Shown: positions 1 to 9,371 of the stretch, in pieces
How the letters are laid out: every line of letters begins with the position of its first letter
Position numbering within the stretch: the stretch's first letter is position 1
NCBI RefSeq assembly: GCF_014333525.1
Contig: NZ_JACSCX010000008.1
Location: 85,350-149,349, forward strand
Reading direction: 5' to 3'
Length of the DNA stretch: 64,000 bases
Origin: Hymenobacter puniceus
GTDB taxonomy: Bacteria > Bacteroidota > Bacteroidia > Cytophagales > Hymenobacteraceae
Position numbers and translations under genes: made by a program
The notes under the pieces: generated by a model
Told to the model about the DNA's origin: nothing
The model's database searches: none
The model's input: only the letters and a program-made list of their open reading frames with translations

Positions 1-452
1 TGCTCGTCGGTGGCCGACAGCGCCAGGGCCCGCTGCACGCGGTACGCGAAAAACGGGTAGCTGCCCGGAAACTGCCCCAGCGGCCGGCGCGTCAGTAAAT
101 CGGGCTGGAACACCACCAGCCAGCCCTGCGGCGGCCCCGATGCGGGCGCTGCGGCCTCCTGTAAGGCCTCCTGCGGGCAGAGCTGCACGGGCTGTCCGGG
201 CGCGTAAAACCCCAGCACGCCCTGCCGGTAGTCGTAGGTCTGCTGCCCATAAGGAAGCTGCCCGTGGAAATGCCGCTTCAGAATGATGAGGTAGAGCTGG
301 CGCAACGCGGGTTTGGCCGCGAAAACCGACAGCGGCTGCTGGTCCAGGTCGATGACAGCTACCAGCGGGTGCGTGGGCGCGGCAAAGCCGTAGTGCCGCG
401 CAAAGTCGGCTACTGTGTGCAAAACGGCGAAGGAATCTCCGGAAGACTTCAT
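1..452 (-). CDS. AraC-family transcriptional regulator, N-terminal part (cut by window edge)
   Basis: Reading leftward from an ATG at 450-452, an open frame of 150 codons runs off the window edge. The visible part is a cupin-like sensor domain, not the HTH. It resembles the N-terminus of the AraC protein at 9372-10292: both have a 'PLVAVIDLD/PLISVVNFE' opening, a 'YGQQ.YDY' segment, a 'FYAPGQ/FIAPGQ' turn and a 'GW...QPD' stretch. By family it would be a DNA-binding regulator whose two C-terminal helix-turn-helix units lie outside the window. The effector is unknown. The start has no in-frame alternative nearby. Confidence 0.75.
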   Translation of the reverse strand, partial: MKSSGDSFAVLHTVADFARHYGFAAPTHPLVAVIDLDQQPLSVFAAKPALRQLYLIILKRHFHGQLPYGQQTYDYRQGVLGFYAPGQPVQLCPQEALQEAAAPASGPPQGWLVVFQPDLLTRRPLGQFPGSYPFFAYRVQRALALSATDE

Positions 453-641
453 ACGAGTGGGAGTCAGGGAGGCATAAAGCTAACAGTCCCCGCGCACAGC
501 GGGGCGGCTGCGGGCGTGGACTGGTGATGGGGGCGAATCTACCGCAGCGGCCCCGGCCCGCGCGCAACGAGCTACTCTGGTAATCGCCTTATTGCTACGT
601 AGGTTCGTCAGATAAGGCTGGCTTCGGCGGTACGTGGGCGC

Positions 642-1616
642 TTACTTGCCTTCCACCTGCCCCAGCGGCTGGGGGCTTTGCAGCAGCTCCGCCCGCGCGG
701 CGGCCCAGGCGGGGTCTTTGGGGTAGAGGGCGCTGCGTAGGTAGGCCAAGGTGAGCTGCTGCACCGCCGCAACGCGTGCCGGATTCTCGTCGTTGGTTTC
801 CGTCACGAGATACCCGGAGATGCCGCCGAGCAGGTGCTCGCCTCCGAACAGGGTGAGCAGCCACCCCGCCCCAGGGCTCATTGTGTACGCATCGGTAAAC
901 CAGTCCGGGCCGCGGGGGCTGAGCGGCGAGTCGTCGTGGTCGCCCGCTACCACCAGGGTCGGCGTGGTCAGTTCGGCGAAGCTTGGGTTCATGAACGGAA
1001 AGTGCTCGGTAGCAAACGGGCCCAGGTCCGGACCACCCCGGCCAGTGGCCGACAGCAGCACGCCCGCCCTAATCCGTGGGTCGGACAGGTCCTCGCCCAC
1101 GCGGCCGTCGGGCGCTACCACCCGGGCCCCAAGCAGCATGCCCACAGTCTGAGCGCCGTAGGAGTGCCCCACCGCGGCCATGCGGCTCCGGTCGAGGCGC
1201 CCCGTCAGGCCGGGCACGGCCGCTTCGAGCTGGTCGAGCTGGTCTAGGACGCGCTTCATGTCTTCCACCCGAAACCGCCAGATGGCCGGCGTGCGGGCAT
1301 CGTCCGGGGGCAGGGCCAGCGTGCGGGAGTCGAGAAAGGTGGGCTGCAGTACCACGAAGCCGTGCGCCGCCCAGTACTGCACCAGCGGCGCGTAGCCGTC
1401 CAGGGAAGAGCCGAAGCCGTGCGCGAAGACGATTATGGGCAGCCGGCTCCCGGTGGCGGGCGCGGACACCCGCACCTGCAAATCAGCCCCGCGCCCCGGC
1501 GCGGCCAGCACCACTGGGCTCACCGACACGACCGGCACGGGCGGGTGGGCGGCCGCGGCTTCTGCCGGCTTGCGCAGCTCGGCCGAAGTGGGTTTTTCAC
1601 ACACTACGTTATCCAT
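642..1616 (-). CDS. Alpha/beta hydrolase (chlorophyllase / PAF-acetylhydrolase-like)
   Basis: A 324-residue protein with an alpha/beta-hydrolase fold. The oxyanion-hole segment IVFAHGFGSS is near residues 62-71, and the nucleophile elbow GHSYG places the catalytic Ser at 152. A late Asp in VVAGDHDD and the His of GGEHLLG complete a plausible triad. There is no signal peptide, so it is probably cytoplasmic. The family contains esterases and lipases acting on small or acyl esters; the substrate cannot be read here. It is divergent from the AraC gene at 1809, with about 190 bp between, so that regulator may control it. Confidence 0.8.
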   Translation of the reverse strand: MDNVVCEKPTSAELRKPAEAAAAHPPVPVVSVSPVVLAAPGRGADLQVRVSAPATGSRLPIIVFAHGFGSSLDGYAPLVQYWAAHGFVVLQPTFLDSRTLALPPDDARTPAIWRFRVEDMKRVLDQLDQLEAAVPGLTGRLDRSRMAAVGHSYGAQTVGMLLGARVVAPDGRVGEDLSDPRIRAGVLLSATGRGGPDLGPFATEHFPFMNPSFAELTTPTLVVAGDHDDSPLSPRGPDWFTDAYTMSPGAGWLLTLFGGEHLLGGISGYLVTETNDENPARVAAVQQLTLAYLRSALYPKDPAWAAARAELLQSPQPLGQVEGK

Positions 1617-1808
1617 GATTGAAACCTGTTAAGGGTGAATAGCCGCCTCAGCAGCTTGATAGGGGCAAAGTTCGGCGGCCCGGCAGGGGGCGTGCTATAC
1701 GAATTCCGGTTTGTATGCCACAAATTGCGGAACCGACCCGGCGGCGGGGGCCAGGCCGAATACCGCCCTTGGAGTCGAACTTTTTGTACTGGCTAGAGTT
1801 ACCCGTTG

Positions 1809-2684
1809 ATGCCCGAAGCCCCGAAATACACCTACCACTCCGAGACGTATGGCCGGCCGGCGCTGCAAACCAGTGCTGCGCAGGCCTGGCCCGGCCTGCG
1901 GGTGGAGCGCTTCCAGCTGGAGGCCATGGCGCTGCCGGCGCACTTTCACGCCCAGCACCTGCTCGTCATCCACCAGGGCAGCCAGCCCGTGGTGTCGAGC
2001 CGCCGCAGCGGCAGCCGCACCGAGCAAGACCAGTTCCGTTTCGGCGACGCGGGCCTTTACCCCGGCGGCGAATACGGGCCCTTGGCCTGGGACGGCCCGG
2101 CCGATGTCATCCACGTGCATCTCGATGCCCAGCAGCTGGAAACCCTGGCCCGCCAGGGCTTGGACCTGCGCTACTTTGCTCTGCACGACCGGTTTCGCCT
2201 GCAGGATGGGCTGCTGACCCAGCTGGGCCAACAGCTGCTGACCGCCGCCGGCCGCGAGCACGCGCTGGGGCTGCTCTACGTCGAGTCGCTTTCCAACGCC
2301 CTGAGCTACCACCTCATCGAACACCACGCTACCTACGAGCGGCGCGTGGCCGGGCCCGAGGCCCGGCTGCCCGAGCCGGTGATGGCCCGCATTGATGCCT
2401 ACCTGGAGGCGTCCGTGGAGCAGGCCGTGACGCTGGAAGTGCTGGCCGGGCTGGCCAACCTGAGCGTGTTTCACTTCGCCCGCCGCTTTAAGAAGACCAC
2501 CGGCAGCTCGCCTTACCAATATGTCATTCGCTGGCGCATCGAGCGGGCCCGGGAGCTGCTGCGGGCCGGGGAGCTGCCGGTGGCCGCCATCAGCGACGCG
2601 CTGGGCTTTGCCTCGCCCGCCCACTTTTCGGTGGCTTTCAAGCGGGCGGTGGGGGTGAGCCCGCGCGACTTCCAGCGCGCCTAG
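1809..2684 (+). CDS. AraC-family transcriptional regulator
   Basis: A 291-residue protein. An N-terminal cupin-like domain (LPAHFHAQHLLVIHQG) is followed from about residue 190 by two helix-turn-helix units ending in the AraC signature 'AISDALGFASPAHFSVAFKR' and 'GVSPRDFQR'. A TTG directly upstream at 1806 could also serve, but I chose the ATG at 1809. It is divergent from the alpha/beta hydrolase at 642-1616 and about 145 bp ahead of the NmrA-hydrolase fusion, so it probably regulates one or both. The ligand is unknown. Confidence 0.88.
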   Translation: MPEAPKYTYHSETYGRPALQTSAAQAWPGLRVERFQLEAMALPAHFHAQHLLVIHQGSQPVVSSRRSGSRTEQDQFRFGDAGLYPGGEYGPLAWDGPADVIHVHLDAQQLETLARQGLDLRYFALHDRFRLQDGLLTQLGQQLLTAAGREHALGLLYVESLSNALSYHLIEHHATYERRVAGPEARLPEPVMARIDAYLEASVEQAVTLEVLAGLANLSVFHFARRFKKTTGSSPYQYVIRWRIERARELLRAGELPVAAISDALGFASPAHFSVAFKRAVGVSPRDFQRA

Positions 2685-2828
2685 CCCGCGCCGTTGCGGG
2701 AAGTCAAAACAGCAGGAATCTGGAAGAAGAGGGCAAGAATTCGTCGGGCTGACGGGTGGCCTCAGGGGACCTTTGTGACGGGCCAAGGCAGCTCTACTGC
2801 TGCTCCCCCGATTCCTCAACAACTCCCC

Positions 2829-4685
2829 ATGAAAACTATCATTTTAGTGGCTGGCGGCACCGGCAACCTCGGCGGCCGCATTATAACGGCGCTGCGCCAG
2901 CGCGGGGCCTCCGTCCGGGCTGTGGTTCGGGCCGAAGCCGACCAAGTCAAAGTAGACGAGCTGACCCGCCAAGGCGTGGACGTGCGCCGGGTGGACATGA
3001 CCGATGTGGCGGCTCTGACCGAGGCCTGCGAAGGCGTAAGCTGCGTGGTTTCCGCCTTGGCGGGGCTGCGCGACGTGATTGTGGACGGCCAGTCGGTGCT
3101 GCTGGCGGCGGCAGTGGCGGCCGGCGTGCCCCGCTTTATCCCGTCGGACTTTTCCAGCGACTATACCCAGCAGGAGCCGGGCGCGAACCGCAACTTCGAT
3201 TTGCGCCGCGAGTTTCAGGCCCGCCTCGACCAGGCCCCGCTCGCGGCCACGTCCATTCTCAACGGCGCGTTTGCCGAAGTGCTGACCTACGGTATTCCCC
3301 TGCTTGATTTCAAGCAGCAGCAGGTGGGCTACTGGGACGATGCCAACTGGCGCATCGACTTCACGACCATGGACGATACGGCCGCCTTCACCGCCGCCGC
3401 TGCCCTGGACGCGGCCCCGCCCCGCTACCTGCGCATTGCTAGCTTCCAGCACAGCCCCCGCGAGCTGGCGCCGGCCGCCGAAGCGGCCGGCAAAGGCGCT
3501 TTCCCCGTGGTCCGGCTGGGCTCCCGCGCCGACCTGGCCGGCCACATTCAGCAGGCCCGCGCCGCCAACCCGGCCGGCGAGCAACAGCTCTACGCCGACT
3601 GGCAGCAGATGCAGTACATGCTCAGTATGTTCAGCGTGCAGAACACCCCGCTCGACAACGCCCGCTACCCCGACCTAACTTGGACCAGCGTGGAGCAGGT
3701 ACTCCGCGGCGTGAAAACCGCCCCGGAAAATGCGGCTGCGGCCGCCGATGCTACTACCGCTGTTGCTACCGATGCCGATGTGCTGGGCCCGTATGCCGAT
3801 GAGGAGTTGATTAAGCGCTTGCCCGGCTTCACCAACCATTACGCCACCGTCAATGGCGTGCGGCTGCACTACGTGGAGGGGGGCCGTGGCCCGGCTGTTA
3901 TTTGCCTGCCCGGCTGGCCCCAGACCTGGTACTCGTACCATCCTATTGCGGCGCAGCTGGCTGGGCAGCACCGGGTTATCATCGTGGATATTCGCGGCAT
4001 GGGCACCTCCGACAAGCCCGCCTCCGGCTACGACAAGAAGACCATGGCCCAGGATATTTACGCGCTGATGCAGCACCTGGGCCTGGCCAGCGCCTCGCTG
4101 CTGGGGCACGACATCGGCGGCATGGTGGCCACCAGCTTCGCGGCGCACTACCCCGAGGCCACCGAAAAGCTGATGCTGGCCGACGGCTCGCACCCCAGCG
4201 AGGGCATGATGCAGATGCCGCTGCTGCCCGCCGCCAGCTCGTTTGGCCCCAAAATGAGCGGCCAGTACCCCTATGCGTGGTGGATGGCCTTCAACCAGGT
4301 GAAGGAGCTGCCCGAGCAGCTGCTGGCCGGTCGGTTTCATTTCCTGCTCGACCACCTCTTTGCCTACGTGATGCGCGACGAAAGCAAGATGACGGCCTTT
4401 GACCGGGCGGTGTACGCGGCCGTCTACAACCAGCCCGAGAACATCCGCGCCTCGAATGCCTGGTACCAGGCCTTTGCCCAGGACATCGAGGATGCCAAAA
4501 CGTTTCCCCGGCTCACGATGCCGGTGCTTGGCCTCGGCAGCAACGTAGCGCATAACTTCCTAAAGATTAGCCTGCCGCACATGGTCCACAACCCGCAGCT
4601 AGTGGACCTGACCGCGAGCGGGCACTACATGTTTGAGGAGCAGCCCCAGCTGGTGCTCGACGCGGTGCTGCCGTTTTTAGAATAA
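2829..4685 (+). CDS. Fusion: NmrA-type NAD(P)-binding oxidoreductase + alpha/beta hydrolase (epoxide hydrolase/dehalogenase-like)
   Basis: A 618-residue two-domain protein. Residues 1 to about 295 form an NmrA/isoflavone-reductase-like Rossmann domain with the dinucleotide motif GGTGNLGG at 9-16. An Ala-rich linker (about 300-318) leads to an alpha/beta-hydrolase domain, about 320-618. Its nucleophile elbow is GHDIGG, giving Asp428 as nucleophile, as in epoxide hydrolases and haloalkane dehalogenases; the catalytic His is probably 599 (SGHYMF). The start at 2829 precedes the canonical MKTIILVAGG; an upstream non-ATG extension to 2694 is not convincing. It could carry out two consecutive steps on one small molecule, but the substrate is unknown. 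Confidence 0.85.
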   Translation: MKTIILVAGGTGNLGGRIITALRQRGASVRAVVRAEADQVKVDELTRQGVDVRRVDMTDVAALTEACEGVSCVVSALAGLRDVIVDGQSVLLAAAVAAGVPRFIPSDFSSDYTQQEPGANRNFDLRREFQARLDQAPLAATSILNGAFAEVLTYGIPLLDFKQQQVGYWDDANWRIDFTTMDDTAAFTAAAALDAAPPRYLRIASFQHSPRELAPAAEAAGKGAFPVVRLGSRADLAGHIQQARAANPAGEQQLYADWQQMQYMLSMFSVQNTPLDNARYPDLTWTSVEQVLRGVKTAPENAAAAADATTAVATDADVLGPYADEELIKRLPGFTNHYATVNGVRLHYVEGGRGPAVICLPGWPQTWYSYHPIAAQLAGQHRVIIVDIRGMGTSDKPASGYDKKTMAQDIYALMQHLGLASASLLGHDIGGMVATSFAAHYPEATEKLMLADGSHPSEGMMQMPLLPAASSFGPKMSGQYPYAWWMAFNQVKELPEQLLAGRFHFLLDHLFAYVMRDESKMTAFDRAVYAAVYNQPENIRASNAWYQAFAQDIEDAKTFPRLTMPVLGLGSNVAHNFLKISLPHMVHNPQLVDLTASGHYMFEEQPQLVLDAVLPFLE

Positions 4686-4874
4686 ACCCCGCACCCTACG
4701 CCGTTTGCACGGCTTATTCCGTAACAAGTGCGGCTCCGTTACGCCATAGCCCTACTTCGACCCGCTGGCGGGCCGGGAGTGGGGCTATTGGCTATTGCGG
4801 ATTTTAAGCCCCATTCACGCGCCCGCCGTAGCCTGAGGTTGGCTTCAAAATCCTTTTCTGATTAACCTGCTCTC

Positions 4875-5792
4875 ATGGCTGCTCCCTGGAAAAACACGGA
4901 CGTGATTCCCACTTACCCATTGCAGCCCCGCAATCCGGCCCGGCCCGACCTGCTGGAAATCAGCCGGGGCGGGGAGGCCGGCGGGGGGCTGGACTTTTCG
5001 AACTGCCTGGTGCCGCACCGCAAAGACTACTACCTGCTGGTGCTGGTGCGGCGGGGCAGTAGCCGCCACTGGGTGGACATGCGCCCCTACTCCCTGCAGC
5101 CCGACACGTTCTACTTCACCACGCCGCGGCAGGTGCACCTGAAAGAGTCACTAGAGCCGCTCGACGGCACGGCTCTGGCCTTCGCGCCCGATTTTTTGCG
5201 GCTCTCCGACCTGGAGGCTCTCACCCAGCTGCCGTTGCTCAGTAACTCCGCCAACGGCCACGAGCTGCGCCTGCAACCCACCGACATCGTCTTTCTGGAG
5301 GACGTATTCGGCCGCCTCCAGGCCGAGCACGACCAGCAGCGCCCGTGGCGCACCGACATGCTGCGGGCCGACCTGAAAACCGCCCTCATCTACCTCAGCC
5401 GCCTCTACCAGGCGCAGTACGGCGACGCCGCCCCGCCTGAGCCGCCGCTGCTGGAGCGCTTCACGGCCCTGCTCGAAACCCATCACCACGCGCTGCACCA
5501 GGTGGCCGACTATGCCGCTTTGCTGCACCTGAGCGCCGGCCACCTCAATGAGCGCATCAAGCAGCAGAGCGGCCAGACGCCGCTGGCGCTGATTCAGGCG
5601 CGGCGGGCACTGGAAGCCAAGCGCTACCTGTTCCATACCGAGCTGAACGTGGCCGAAGTGGCCTTTGCCCTCGGGTTTGAGGACCCGTCGTATTTCGGGC
5701 GGTTTTTCCGGCGCAGCACGGGCCAGACGCCGGTGCTCTACCGGGCCGCCGCCCGCGAAATGTACCAGCAAAACGGGCGCTTGTCCGGCTAA
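4875..5792 (+). CDS. AraC-family transcriptional regulator
   Basis: A 305-residue protein with an N-terminal sensor domain and C-terminal HTH pair from about residue 205. Recognisable stretches are 'LSAGHLNERIKQQSGQTP' and 'VAFALGFEDPSYFGRFFRR'. The 'PHRKDYYLLVLVRRG' opening is typical of Bacteroidota AraC proteins. It lies 50 bp ahead of the SDR gene in the same direction and is probably its regulator. The 190 bp before it (4686-4874) hold no gene. Confidence 0.88.
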   Translation: MAAPWKNTDVIPTYPLQPRNPARPDLLEISRGGEAGGGLDFSNCLVPHRKDYYLLVLVRRGSSRHWVDMRPYSLQPDTFYFTTPRQVHLKESLEPLDGTALAFAPDFLRLSDLEALTQLPLLSNSANGHELRLQPTDIVFLEDVFGRLQAEHDQQRPWRTDMLRADLKTALIYLSRLYQAQYGDAAPPEPPLLERFTALLETHHHALHQVADYAALLHLSAGHLNERIKQQSGQTPLALIQARRALEAKRYLFHTELNVAEVAFALGFEDPSYFGRFFRRSTGQTPVLYRAAAREMYQQNGRLSG

Positions 5793-5844
5793 GGGGCTGC
5801 CGGGGCGGGGGACCTTTGTGGCTCATCGTTTCAGTCTCCCCACT

Positions 5845-6567
5845 ATGAAAAACGTCCTCATCACCGGTGCCAACAAGGGCCTCGGCTTCGAAACGGCCCG
5901 CCAGCTGCTGCGTGCCGGCTACTTCGTATTTCTGGGCTCGCGCAACCACGCCAACGGCCTCGCCGCCCAGCAACAGCTCGAGGCCGAAGGCCTGGACCAG
6001 GTGGCCGTCATTGAAATTGACGTCACCAGCGACGACTCGGTGCGCGCCGCCGCCGCCGCCGTGCGCGCCCATACCCCGCACCTGGATGTGCTGCTGAATA
6101 ATGCCGGCATCAGCGGGGTCAGCGAGCAGCAGCCCAGCACGGTGGCGCTGGAAACCATCCGCACGGTCTTGGAAACCAACTTTTACGGGGTCATCCGCAC
6201 CACCCAGGCGTTGCTGCCCCTGCTGCACCAAGCCCCCGAGGCCGCCATCGTGAACGTGTCATCGGACCTGGCCTCCCTGACCCGGCACCAGCAGCCCGAA
6301 TGGCCTTATTACGCCTTCAAGGGCGCCGCTTATGGCCCCTCCAAAACGGCCCTGAATGCCTGGACGGTGGCCCTGGCCTACGAGCTGCGCGACTCGGCTA
6401 TTCAAGTCAATGCCGTCAACCCCGGCTTCACGGCCACCGATTTGAACGGCTTCCAGGGCACGCAAACCGTGGAGCAGGGGGCGGCCGTGCTGGTGCACTA
6501 TGCCACGCTGCCCGCCGACGGCCCGCGCGGGCAGTTCTTCAGCCCCGACGGCCCCACGCCCTGGTAA
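5845..6567 (+). CDS. Short-chain dehydrogenase/reductase (SDR)
   Basis: A 240-residue classical SDR. It has the cofactor motif TGANKGLG at 7-14, the NNAG motif (about 85-88), the catalytic Ser near 139-140 and YxxxK as YGPSK, giving Tyr163 and Lys167. It is closest in feel to carbonyl-reductase-like SDRs. It reduces or oxidises a small carbonyl or alcohol with NAD(P)H; the substrate is unknown. I chose the ATG at 5845 because the motif starts straight after it. It follows the AraC gene at 4875 and precedes an NmrA-like gene by 124 bp. Confidence 0.88.
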   Translation: MKNVLITGANKGLGFETARQLLRAGYFVFLGSRNHANGLAAQQQLEAEGLDQVAVIEIDVTSDDSVRAAAAAVRAHTPHLDVLLNNAGISGVSEQQPSTVALETIRTVLETNFYGVIRTTQALLPLLHQAPEAAIVNVSSDLASLTRHQQPEWPYYAFKGAAYGPSKTALNAWTVALAYELRDSAIQVNAVNPGFTATDLNGFQGTQTVEQGAAVLVHYATLPADGPRGQFFSPDGPTPW

Positions 6568-6691
6568 GGATGGTACGTAAAACCGGGGAGTCGGCCCGCT
6601 CCCTGGTTTTGGCTACAACAACGGTAGATTTGGCTACGTGGCGGGGCGAGCGGATGCGGAATTTTGCCTCATCACTCAACCACCAAAAACC

Positions 6692-7582
6692 ATGAAAGTT
6701 ATTGTAACCGGTTCACTAGGAAACATCAGCCAGCCCCTGATCAAGGAGCTGGTGCAGCAGGGCCACGCCGTCACGGTCATCAGCAGCAAGCCCGGCAAAC
6801 AGCCGGCTATTGAGGCCCTGGGAGCTACCGCTGCCATCGGCTCGCTGGAGGACGTGCCGTTTCTGATTGCCTCCTTCACCGGGGCCTACGCCGTGTACTG
6901 CATGGTGCCGCCCAACTACTTCACCCAACCCGATATGCCCGCGTACTACCGGCAGATTGGCGGCAACTACGCCCGGGCCATTGCGCAGGCCGGCGTGAAG
7001 CGGGTGGTGAATCTGAGCAGCATGGGCGCGGAGCTAACCCACGGCACGGGCCTGATTATGGGCTCGCACTACGTGGAAGGTATTCTCAATGAGCTGACGG
7101 ATGTCACCCTTACCCACCTGCGCCCCACGTATTTCTACTACAACCTGCTGGGGTTTGTGGCGCTGATAAAAGCAACGGGCCGGATAATGGCCAACTACGG
7201 CGGCGACGATAAAATCGTGCTGGTATCGCCGCTGGACATTGCCGCCGCCGTCGCCGACGAGCTGGCCACGCCGGCCACCGGCCACCGCGTGCGCTACGTG
7301 GCCAGCGACGAGCGTTCGGCCCGCGAAATAGCCGGCATCCTGGGCACGGCCATCGGCAAGCCCGACCTGGCCTGGGAAATCATTTCCAACGAGCAGATGC
7401 ACAGGAGCCTGGAGACCAACGGCGTGCCGCCCCTGCTAGCCACCCACCTGGTGGAGATGTACGCCAGCGTGCACAGCGGGGCCTTGTTCCAGGACTACTA
7501 CCGCCACCAGCCCGCGGTAATGGGCCAAGTGAAGATGACTGATTTCGCCCCGGAGTTTGCCGCCGCCTACCAGCAGAGCTAA
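6692..7582 (+). CDS. NmrA-like NAD(P)-binding family protein
   Basis: A 296-residue atypical SDR. It opens with MKVIVTGSLGNISQP, where a GxLGN..Q loop replaces the usual GxxGxxG, as in NmrA/HSCARG and quinone-oxidoreductase-2-like proteins. The active-site YxxxK is not obvious, so it may sense redox state or reduce quinones. A longer frame opens at 6638, but the canonical Rossmann start at 6692 is preferred. It belongs to the same-strand cluster of redox genes. Confidence 0.82.
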   Translation: MKVIVTGSLGNISQPLIKELVQQGHAVTVISSKPGKQPAIEALGATAAIGSLEDVPFLIASFTGAYAVYCMVPPNYFTQPDMPAYYRQIGGNYARAIAQAGVKRVVNLSSMGAELTHGTGLIMGSHYVEGILNELTDVTLTHLRPTYFYYNLLGFVALIKATGRIMANYGGDDKIVLVSPLDIAAAVADELATPATGHRVRYVASDERSAREIAGILGTAIGKPDLAWEIISNEQMHRSLETNGVPPLLATHLVEMYASVHSGALFQDYYRHQPAVMGQVKMTDFAPEFAAAYQQS

Positions 7583-7802
7583 CGGGTTAGAGAAGCAAGA
7601 TGGTCCGGCGGCCCTTGGGTCGTCGGGCCTGTCTTCCGTTTTCAGGGTGCTGGCGGCCGTCGGAGTGTTACTGGCTCCGGCGGTTCGCCGGTGGTTGCAT
7701 CGCGCCTCACAGGTTGTGGCGGAAAAGCTGAAGTACCTGTTACAGAGTAGCTGTACATTGCCTGCTCCAATGCAGCCATCCGCTACTCATCGTTCTGGAA
7801 AC

Positions 7803-8450
7803 ATGGAAATCGACCACATCTTTATCCTTACGGACACGCCCGAGGCCGCCGCCGAGGAACTGCGGGCGTTTGGCCTGCGCGAGGGCAGCAACCGGGTGCA
7901 CGCCGGCCAGGGGACAGCCAACCGAAAGTTCTACTTCGAGAATTTCTTTCTGGAGATTCTCTGGGTGCAAAACGATGCGGAAATTACCGCCGAAGCCATG
8001 CGGCCGACCGGGCTCTGGCAGCGGGCGCGCCACCGCGAAAACGATGCTTCCCGCTTCGGCCTGTGCCTGGTCAATACGCCGGCTACGGACGCGGTGTTTG
8101 CGGCCGCTACGCTGTATCAGCCCACTTATTTTCCCCCTGGGCTGGCCATCGACGTACTGCCCCACGCGCACAACCCAAGTCTACCCTGGACGTTTCGGCT
8201 GCCTTTCCCAGGCAAGAAAACCGCTTCCGGCGAACCGACCGACCACCAGAACGGACTCGGTGAGCTGACGCAGGCCGTCTTCGGGCTGGCCCGCTACGAG
8301 GCGTCCGACGCGTTGGTGCAGCAGCTGGCCAGCCAGGCCCAACTGCGGTTTGTGGCCGCCCCGCAGAACAGTCTCACGCTGACCTTCGACCGTCACCGGC
8401 AGCAGAAAAGACGGTTGTTCGAGAGCCTGAACCTGACCATCCGCTACTGA
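7803..8450 (+). CDS. Glyoxalase-like (VOC superfamily) protein
   Basis: A 215-residue protein beginning MEIDHIFILTDTPEAAAEEL, typical of glyoxalase-like domain proteins (PF13468 type). It has a FYFENFFLEILWV strand that could place metal-coordinating Glu residues. The family covers dioxygenase-like and glyoxalase-like metal enzymes; no substrate is implied. An in-frame extension to 7557 is unsupported. The 220 bp upstream (7583-7802) hold no evident gene. Confidence 0.75.
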   Translation: MEIDHIFILTDTPEAAAEELRAFGLREGSNRVHAGQGTANRKFYFENFFLEILWVQNDAEITAEAMRPTGLWQRARHRENDASRFGLCLVNTPATDAVFAAATLYQPTYFPPGLAIDVLPHAHNPSLPWTFRLPFPGKKTASGEPTDHQNGLGELTQAVFGLARYEASDALVQQLASQAQLRFVAAPQNSLTLTFDRHRQQKRRLFESLNLTIRY

Positions 8451-8501
8451 GTCTGTGCCACAATGTGGGACCCTTTAAGGCGCGGCGGGGCCAGCCGCCC
8501 G

Positions 8502-9221
8502 CTAGGACTGCTGACTGTAGTTCTGCAGAATCTCCCGCAGATCATTCATCCGGCGCGAGACCGGCGTCAGCACATCATGCGAGACTGGCACCTGCGCCCC
8601 ATACCGCGTATTCACGTACCGCACCAGAGCCACCAGCGCGTGCACTTCCTCGATCAAGCGTCGCTGGTTGTCTTTCCAGCAGTCTTCCCCCAGCTCCGTG
8701 GTTACCAGGCAGAAATGCCGCACGGCAATCGTCTGCGCCACCAGGCCTGCCAGCTGATCCAGCACGTGCTGCTCCTCGGCACTGAACGAGCGCGGGTTGC
8801 GGTCAATCACGCACAGCGTCCCGATGGTGCGCTGATCAGGCATCCGCAACGGCGCCCCGGCGTAGAAGCGCAGGTTGTTGCGGTGGGCGGCTTGCCTGGC
8901 TTCGTCCGTAATCGGAAGTTGAATCTCTGCCGCCACATCCTTCACCACTACGGCCTTGTTCTGCTGAATAGCAACCGAGCAGAGCGCCTCCACCCGGGGC
9001 TGGGCGCGCATGCCAGGCATGCCATGATTTGCTTTGTATTCCACCTGGTCTTCGTCTACCAGCGCAATCAGGGAAATCGGCAAACTGAAAATACGAGCGG
9101 CCAGATGCACAAATTCATCGAAAATCTGCTCGTGCAACGAATGCAGGATATCGTAGTAGCGCAGCGTGCGCAAGCGCTCCACCTCATCTGTAGCCAATAA
9201 CGATGCGGGGGTTGTTGTCAT
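8502..9221 (-). CDS. GAF-domain sensor protein
   Basis: A 239-residue soluble protein whose residues from about 20 to 165 form a GAF domain: 'ERLRTLRYYDILHS', 'ISLIALVDEDQVEYKANHG', and 'GTLCVIDRNPRSFS'. No histidine-kinase or cyclase domain follows. The C-terminal 70 residues are helical and unassigned. It is probably a stand-alone small-molecule or redox sensor. The ATG at 9221 is chosen because the longer frame (to 9740) overlaps the divergent AraC gene. Confidence 0.82.
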   Translation of the reverse strand: MTTTPASLLATDEVERLRTLRYYDILHSLHEQIFDEFVHLAARIFSLPISLIALVDEDQVEYKANHGMPGMRAQPRVEALCSVAIQQNKAVVVKDVAAEIQLPITDEARQAAHRNNLRFYAGAPLRMPDQRTIGTLCVIDRNPRSFSAEEQHVLDQLAGLVAQTIAVRHFCLVTTELGEDCWKDNQRRLIEEVHALVALVRYVNTRYGAQVPVSHDVLTPVSRRMNDLREILQNYSQQS

Positions 9222-9371
9222 ACTAATGGCGGAGGCAAAAGCATAGCGTAAGTGGAACTGCCTCGAAACAAAGATACCTGAGCGTTTAGACTGCCCGGCT
9301 AAAAAGATAGTCGAAAGTCCGCGTCGCGTGATGCCTCTGAACGCCGCTATTCCCTTTTCTTCTCTTGTCTG

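Noticed and set aside
1695..2822. 375-codon minus-strand frame opposite the AraC gene
   Set aside because: Antisense of a well-supported AraC regulator; no domain.
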